Shown in pieces: positions 58,849 through 64,000 of a stretch of DNA of 64,000 nt. The stretch comes from Ceratobasidium sp. AG-K (lineage: Eukaryota; Basidiomycota; Agaricomycetes; Cantharellales; Ceratobasidiaceae), in assembly GCA_037039685.1 (NCBI GenBank), contig JAWNGF010000004.1:2914001-2978000 (forward strand), read 5' to 3'. A program made the translations under genes and the position numbers. Every line of letters begins with the position of its first letter. Positions within the stretch are counted from its first letter, which is position 1. Under the pieces are notes generated by a model, which saw only the letters and a program-made list of their open reading frames with translations, ran no database searches and was not told the origin of the DNA.

Positions 58849-59529
58849 TGGGGTAGAGGAGGGGGCAGCTGTTAGGAACGAAGTTGGAACAGGAATACCG
58901 CAAGTCGGAAGAGCATCGTGCTTGCTAACTCGCCGGTATGATCATGGAAGTGTCGGTCCGATCCTGGATTCACACCATATTCTCTGGGAACTTATACGAA
59001 TATAAATAAATACGAGTTACTCAAGAAAAATCTACTATTTTCAATAAGCTTTGTGAATCCGACCAGTATTCTTGTAGTACTTGTATATACACCCCTCGGA
59101 ATAATCCCCAAACACCATGACCCAAAAGGTGTCGGTCCTTGCATTATCGCCGACGTCGGACACAGCATATACCCACACATGTGTGACTCTACCTGCAATG
59201 AGGCTTTACAGTATAGTGTTCGACCGACGAATCGGGTTGTGTAGCCTTCATGACACAACGAAAGCTTGCACTTTCGACGGACGAAATTTGGTGCATATCT
59301 ACCGGCGCCATAAACAACGAGCCTGGGCGGGCTACCACGCTTCAATTAATATAATCGCCGACACACATGCAAGCAAGCCTGAGAGGGCCCAGCAGTTTTT
59401 TCGTCCAAACAGATTGCATTTCACGTGTGGCGCCAATAACACATTTGATAGCAAACAAAGATTCAAACGAAAATCGAAATCTCCGACCGCTCTTGAACCA
59501 CAGGGATCAGATGGATCCGCCCAACGAAT
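58849..59529. other. Spacer between kinase copies 2 and 3
   Basis: It holds the promoter of copy 2 and the 3' region of copy 3. The plus-strand ORF at 59117-59722 is a shadow that enters copy 3. Nothing else is supported. Confidence 0.35.
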
Positions 59530-61084
59530 TCACGCCAGGGTGCACCCTGAACATGAACTACTACGCTTTCCTGATACCGACTTCATCAACCCTTCGCCGT
59601 CCTTAGTGGCCACCAGATCTTCAATTTCCTCAGCCGTTGCCCTGAGGTCTGGGTCGTGGACCCAACACTTGACCATGGCATCCCAGAACACATCGTTTCG
59701 AATTGTTTTCTCAGCAAGGTAGGCTGGACGTTTCGGTACCTGCTTGTCCACTGAGATAGCTTTTATTACTCCGTACGGACTCGCGATCTCCGAAAATGGT
59801 TCTTGTCCCGTTAGTATTTCCTGTACGAACCACATAATTGATTCACTCAGCATGGAATAATAGTAATAATATAAGCTGCCTACCAGTACCGTCTGCGAGC
59901 CGCCGCAAGCTAGTTAAGTGTCCCAATAATATACCATGATTGCGTTCATACCATTCCGAGTGCATATACATCAGTTTTAAAAGTTTTTCGGGCGTTTTCT
60001 TCGAAAAGTTCTGGTGCCTGTTGCTCAATTAGCTACGTAACAGATTGAAAATGCAGGCGCACCATCCATCTCATTGTTCCTCCACCTTCATGGGATTCTG
60101 AGAACTGCAAAGTCCCTTCGCTCAACGCCGCCAGCCCAAAGTCTGTAACTTTCGGTTTCCCGTCGTTTGATACTAGTATATTTTCCTGGCAGTGAATTGT
60201 TAGCCCGTGCTAAATACATATGTGTTTGTCTCACCCCTTTCAAATCGCCGTGTACCTGCGTTATAGCTGGTAGGTATCGTTGTGCTAGTGTAAGGTGCTG
60301 CTAATTTTGTTCTCAACTCACCACCCCTTTGTTATGTAGCCATGCAACCACACCAATTATTTGAACGCACTGCCAGTGCAAAGCCTTAGACATGAGAGGT
60401 AATGATGCGGCAAAGTACCATACCAAGTCAAATTTGTCTACGTCTGGAAGGTTATTTACCACGTTGATAACACTCCCACGTTCCATCCATTCGGAAACCA
60501 TCGCTAGCCTGCCCTTGTATAGCGCAATTCCCAACAGTTGTAACACATTCGTATGTTGCTGTTGGGACCAAGCTGCTAGCTCTTTTACCGTCCGCTATTG
60601 GTTTGATTAATCTATCAGTGAGCCTGGTGAAAAGCCGCTCGCGTGAATACGACACCTTCACTACCTTATCATTTCCTGAGACTGTCCAGTTGATACATTT
60701 TACGGCTACGTGAATACCCCTCCGTAACGTTACTCGCCAGACGTTCGACATAGCAGTCGAAGATATTGGATTTTCTGGGAACGTTGCAAATTGCAACTCT
60801 GATGTATAGTCTGCGACTGGTGGCTGAGCTATTTGAGTGAAAAAGGCAACAACAACGGCAAGTGGCTAGTAAGGTATAAGCGTTGAGGATGGGGGCGTAT
60901 GAACGAGCAAATTACTAACCGTTTGAACGTTGATATGGAACTTGTCATCCTTTAGAATAGATAAGTCGAATTTTGGGATGGTTTCTCCGGTAGTCTGAGA
61001 CCACTGAGCACAGAAGTTAACTACAAGCATTGTGAATGACTTACTTCGGCGCCCTTAACTGGGCTCGTGTCCTGTACCTATAGT
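59530..61084 (-). pseudogene. Third kinase paralogue, lacking the MIF4G domain
   Basis: It has the same linker and kinase as copies 1 and 2: VQDTSPVKGAE (from about 61075), GETIPKFDLSILKDDKFHIN, VVVAFFTQIAQPPVADYTSE, GIHVAVKCINWTVSGNDKVV, HGDLKG, NILVSNDGKPKVTDFGL, GGGTMRWM, ELFEENARKTFKTDVYALGM, LTGQEPFSEIASPYGVIKAI, and the tail SVSGKRSSSCSGCTLA. Kinase motifs are all intact. No MIF4G exon lies upstream: homology stops near 61084, where a region of GATAC-type repeats and a CACTA-like gene begins. It is either a 5'-truncated gene cut by a transposon or a short paralogue with its own start, so the pseudogene label is provisional. Confidence 0.65.
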
Positions 61085-61411
61085 TGCGGTGTAACACCGG
61101 GGATCACTCCAAAATATCTTCGGGTATCTCCCGGCAGATATGGTCGGATACAGTCGGATACGAGTAGATAGACATAGATACAAATATCAATTTGAGGGAG
61201 GTTTTTTTGCAAGAACTGACGGTATCTGACGGTAGATACAGCGAGATACCGTCCGACACAATGAGCGGATACGCACCAGATTATAATGGTCTGTGCGCAC
61301 GCTGTTTTCACGATCATTGCTAAGTCCCACGCCGTGCCTTGTCCCTCCTCGCCGACCATCAGCACAACCAAGTGACCCACGATCACCCGCCGTGCTATGC
61401 TATACGCCATT
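61085..61411. repeat. Subterminal-repeat-like region beside a CACTA-type gene
   Basis: Between about 61120 and 61280, motifs such as GGTATCT, AGATACC, CGGATAC and GTAGATA recur on both strands about ten times. This resembles a CACTA subterminal array, though with a different motif from that at 10618-11085. No terminal inverted repeat was fixed. Confidence 0.4.
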
Positions 61412-62540
61412 ATGGACGTCCGTTCAACAGCCCAATGGGCGCGTGAAAAGGCGAAAAAAGTGAGTAAATATTATTCCAGATGACGGCTCAGGGCTGACCT
61501 GTGTCCAGAGCAAGACAAGTCTGTCATCGGTTCTTGGTACAGATAGACGGCCTTGCCCTTGTGTCAAATGTCGCGGTCTGAAAGTTCTGCGTCCAAGAGC
61601 GATCAAAGAACACTTTGCCTTATATGGCAAAATCCCAAATGACGAAAATGCCTCGCCCGACGACTCGCCTCACTTGCCCGAACCCGGCCCGTCGCACCTA
61701 GATCCAGAATCACCTGTCCCAATGCAGATTTCCCCACCCCCGGCTCGTTCTCCGCTCCTACCTTTGCCTAGCGTTTCGAACACAATGCACGCATCGCCTG
61801 GTCCCACCTCCTCAAACGGCTCCCCCGGCACACAAATCAATACTCTAGGACCTACCCATCTGAAAGCGCCTTCTAGTCAAACCCAATCCCCAGGAAGGAG
61901 TCGCTTTGCTTCACCGGAAAAAGCCGAACACTGGCCATCCCTCCAAACCGCGCCTGTTCCTCCTGCTCCCCCGTCTTCGCCCAAACCACCTAGGAATAAC
62001 CGCCAGTCCCCTTTGCCGACACCCACCCTGTGCTCTGATTTCTCCAAGCGTTCCACCCATGAGATTGACACTGAAGAAGAAATCGAATTCTTCAAGGATT
62101 TACTGGGCGACATCTCAGATTTGTCACAACCACCCGCATACACGCCCAGTATTTTCCAATATCAGAAGGACTTGGGGGATCCACTCAGTAAGGGTGTGGG
62201 GAATGACGACAACAACAATGAAGACGATGACAATGAAAGCAACAGTGATGATGAAGACGACGACCCCAATCCCGACCCACCTATCGGACCTATGCTACGA
62301 GACGGACCAGGGATTGCACCTGGCGCTCCCGCAACACCTCCTGGAGATGTGGATGGCCCCGACAACCCAGATGATAATGAGCTCTGTGCAGCATTCTTGG
62401 AGAACCCAACCCTACGAAATATTTACATTCGTACATACATTCGCGCTGCTTGTGCCGGCGCAACAACAAAAGATACATATGCGACTCTAGAAAGTCATCG
62501 GCTGGCCTTGGCTCACCACTGTCAGATTGCTCTAAACTGA
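61412..62540 (+). CDS. N-terminal part of a CACTA-type transposase gene (truncated)
   Basis: Exon 1 is 61412-61459 (MDVRSTAQWAREKAKK) and exon 2 is 61509-62540, joined by a 49-bp intron; total about 359 aa. The N-terminus has a Cys motif, RPCPCVKCRGLKVLRPRAIK, then EHFALYG, like the short zinc region that opens many agaricomycete CACTA transposases. A long Pro/Ser-rich and then Asp/Asn-rich disordered stretch follows, then FLENPTLRNIYIRTYIRAA, also typical before the tnp2 core. The frame ends at TGA (62538-62540), and the tnp2 core is not present downstream; instead a convergent gene begins. It is a truncated transposase or a separate N-terminal protein. Confidence 0.5.
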
Positions 62541-64000
62541 GCTTGGGAGGAGGTGACATGACCGGATCGATTGGAGGCAGGCCAGTTGTCGGCCCAGGCG
62601 GCCCAGGTGCAGTTTCGGTGGACTGTGCGTCACGATACATGAGTGCGAGCTCCGCTGCAGTCTGCTTCGAGGCGTGAGGTAGGAGCTGACGCCCATCCGC
62701 AGGTGGCGATGTGTGCCTAGGCGCAGTCTCTGTGTTGGCGAGTGGCTTGTCAAGGCAGGGATCTGAATCCAGTTAAGTACTCGAATCACTCTTGGAAAGA
62801 AATGAGTACTCACCAATATTTTTTGGATCCACCACCGAATTTTGAGCTGGATACGAGCTTTGGTTTGGTTGTGCTACAAAACCGACCGCTCCATCTTGGC
62901 GTGAAACAAGGTGGCGACACTGAGCGACTAGAAGAGGCCCCAGCCCTGGGTTTGGATGGTGCCGGGGGAGCGTCGATGTAAGTGCGTTGTTCCTTTCCAT
63001 ATAACTGCACAAAGTCTAGGTATGAAGGAGGGGGCGTTGGGGCGGACATGTCAATCATGTAGGCGATTTCCTCCATCAATTCCTTGTGGGCATTGAAATA
63101 ATCATCATCAATGGCCCAGCGTGGGATGCGATTTTCATTGGTGAGTTCTGGAATCGGAGTGTCGACCTTAACGTATGTAACCTTGCGTTTTTTCATCGCG
63201 CCACTTGGCTTTTTTGACCCTTTGGCTTTCTGGTTTAGCGCACCAACAAGGACACGATACTAAAGAAGTGTGAGTTTTGACATTGAGCTCATGCAATAGA
63301 ACTTACAGCCTTGGAGCGCCAGATAGGATCATACACAACCTTGTGGTGTGCGTCCTTGGCATCGGATGCTTCAGGCGACTGCAGTTTGCGAATGCGTAGC
63401 AAGTTGTATGCGTGCCCCATCAAAATGGTATCCTTCATATTTTCAAGGCGTTCCCGAAGTTTCTGCACGAGGTTCAAGATTGTAAGTAGTTGAGCAGCCC
63501 AAGCGTTCAGAAACTCACTGCCATTGCTCGATTTCGCTGAGCTGACTTGATATTTTTCTCCACCCTGAGCTGGTCGCCCTTTCCTTTCTTCTTGCCGCCC
63601 CAAATGGTTTGACAATGTTTCCATGTTGTCTTGAGCTTTGTCTTGACTGTCTTCTCAGGTACATCTGCCAAATCGTTTGAATCGCCGGTGAATCCAACGC
63701 CGTCTCGGAACTCCTCCAGGAAGCAATCCCCCCAGGCCTTCCAATTCTCTTCGAACCCTGCATCCCAGTCTGGTCTAAGCAGCTGAGACCCAACACAAGC
63801 AACCCAGTATACTGGGCGTGATTTTTCGTCCAACGCTGGAGCGCCAATGTCTCCCAAAGTCTTCCAGCCTCCCATTCGGATCAAGGTAGCACGAATATAG
63901 GTCTGTTGGGACAGATAAGCAACAGGTAAGTCTCAGACAAACAAAAGACTCTTACTCCTAGATCCAGGTCGGAAGTCGCAACGCTGGCACTCGTAAGGTC
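62290..64000 (-). CDS. Hypothetical multi-exon protein (runs off the right edge)
   Basis: Exons on the minus strand: 63520-63884 and beyond (LIRMGGWKTLGDIGAPALDE, PVYWVACVGSQLLRPDWDAG, NDLADVPEKTVKTKLKTTWK), about 63305-63462 (KLRERLENMKDTILMGHAYN), 62813-63260 (YRVLVGALNQKAKGSKKPSG, VTYVKVDTPIPELTNENRIP, DFVQLYGKEQRTYID), and a last exon 62290-62760 of low complexity. Splice borders are GT-AG with 45-60 bp introns. I do not recognise the fold; it is charged and partly disordered. Its 3' exon overlaps the end of the opposite CACTA-type gene by about 250 bases. It could be the partner gene of a CACTA element, since it sits beside one, but this is inference. Confidence 0.5.

Noticed and set aside
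59117..59722. 201-aa plus ORF beside kinase copy 3
   Set aside because: It runs antisense into the kinase C-lobe and has no motif of its own.

Overview
The window reads as nuclear DNA of a filamentous basidiomycete. Its genes are split by many introns of about 45-70 bp with GT(A/G)NGT donors and CTRAY branch sites. The gene families (TKL-type kinases with HGDLKG catalytic loops, TRK potassium transporter, DUF4203/TM7S3-like membrane protein, TPR-CHAT protein, tnp2-type CACTA transposons, chromodomain Ty3 elements) suggest an Agaricomycete. A Rhizoctonia/Ceratobasidiaceae genome is my best guess, by family resemblance only.

Layout. 1-3054: the 5' part of a minus-strand Ty3-type retroelement (LTR, primer site, long leader, gag, -1 shift, start of protease), cut by the window edge. 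3646-17713: a complete chromodomain Ty3 retrotransposon on the minus strand, with 457-bp LTRs and a CAGCA target duplication. A 6,822-bp CACTA DNA transposon (10618-17439, CTT target duplication) sits inside its 5' LTR. 17852-18500: a degenerate LTR related to the first one and a Tc1/mariner transposase tail. 19987-21990: a TPR-CHAT pseudogene broken by stops and by a 138-bp MITE. 22386-27219: the 5' half of a third retroelement, ending at a (GGTTA)15 array (27231-27305). 28405-29957: a caspase-like gene. 30-35 kb: gene-poor, with one 228-bp TA-flanked MITE. 35090-38539: an intact 22-exon PDAT/LRO1 acyltransferase gene with micro-exons. 39.4-42.2 kb: two relatives of an uncharacterised family. 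43.8-46.2 kb: a DUF4203/TM7S3-like membrane gene interrupted by a 263-bp A-tract. 46.5-49.2 and 56.2-58.8 kb: two paralogous genes that join an eIF4G-like MIF4G domain to a TKL-like kinase. 59.5-61.1 kb: a third paralogue lacking the MIF4G part. 51.4-55.8 kb: a TRK potassium transporter, between the first two kinase genes. 61.1-64 kb: a CACTA-type N-terminal gene and a convergent hypothetical gene running off the edge.

How parts relate. The left 27 kb is a nested transposon graveyard, and nearly every internal stop in it is TGA, as expected from C-to-T decay of CGA codons. The right 29 kb is a genic block whose most unusual content is the MIF4G-kinase family: MIF4G first, a linker, a kinase with HGD and DFG motifs, and a shared C-terminal tail ending in Cys-Thr-(Leu/Phe)-Ala, which resembles a lipidation signal. 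All gene models are hand-spliced; exon borders are reliable where conserved motifs constrain the phase (PDAT, caspase N-terminus, CACTA accessory gene) and approximate elsewhere.
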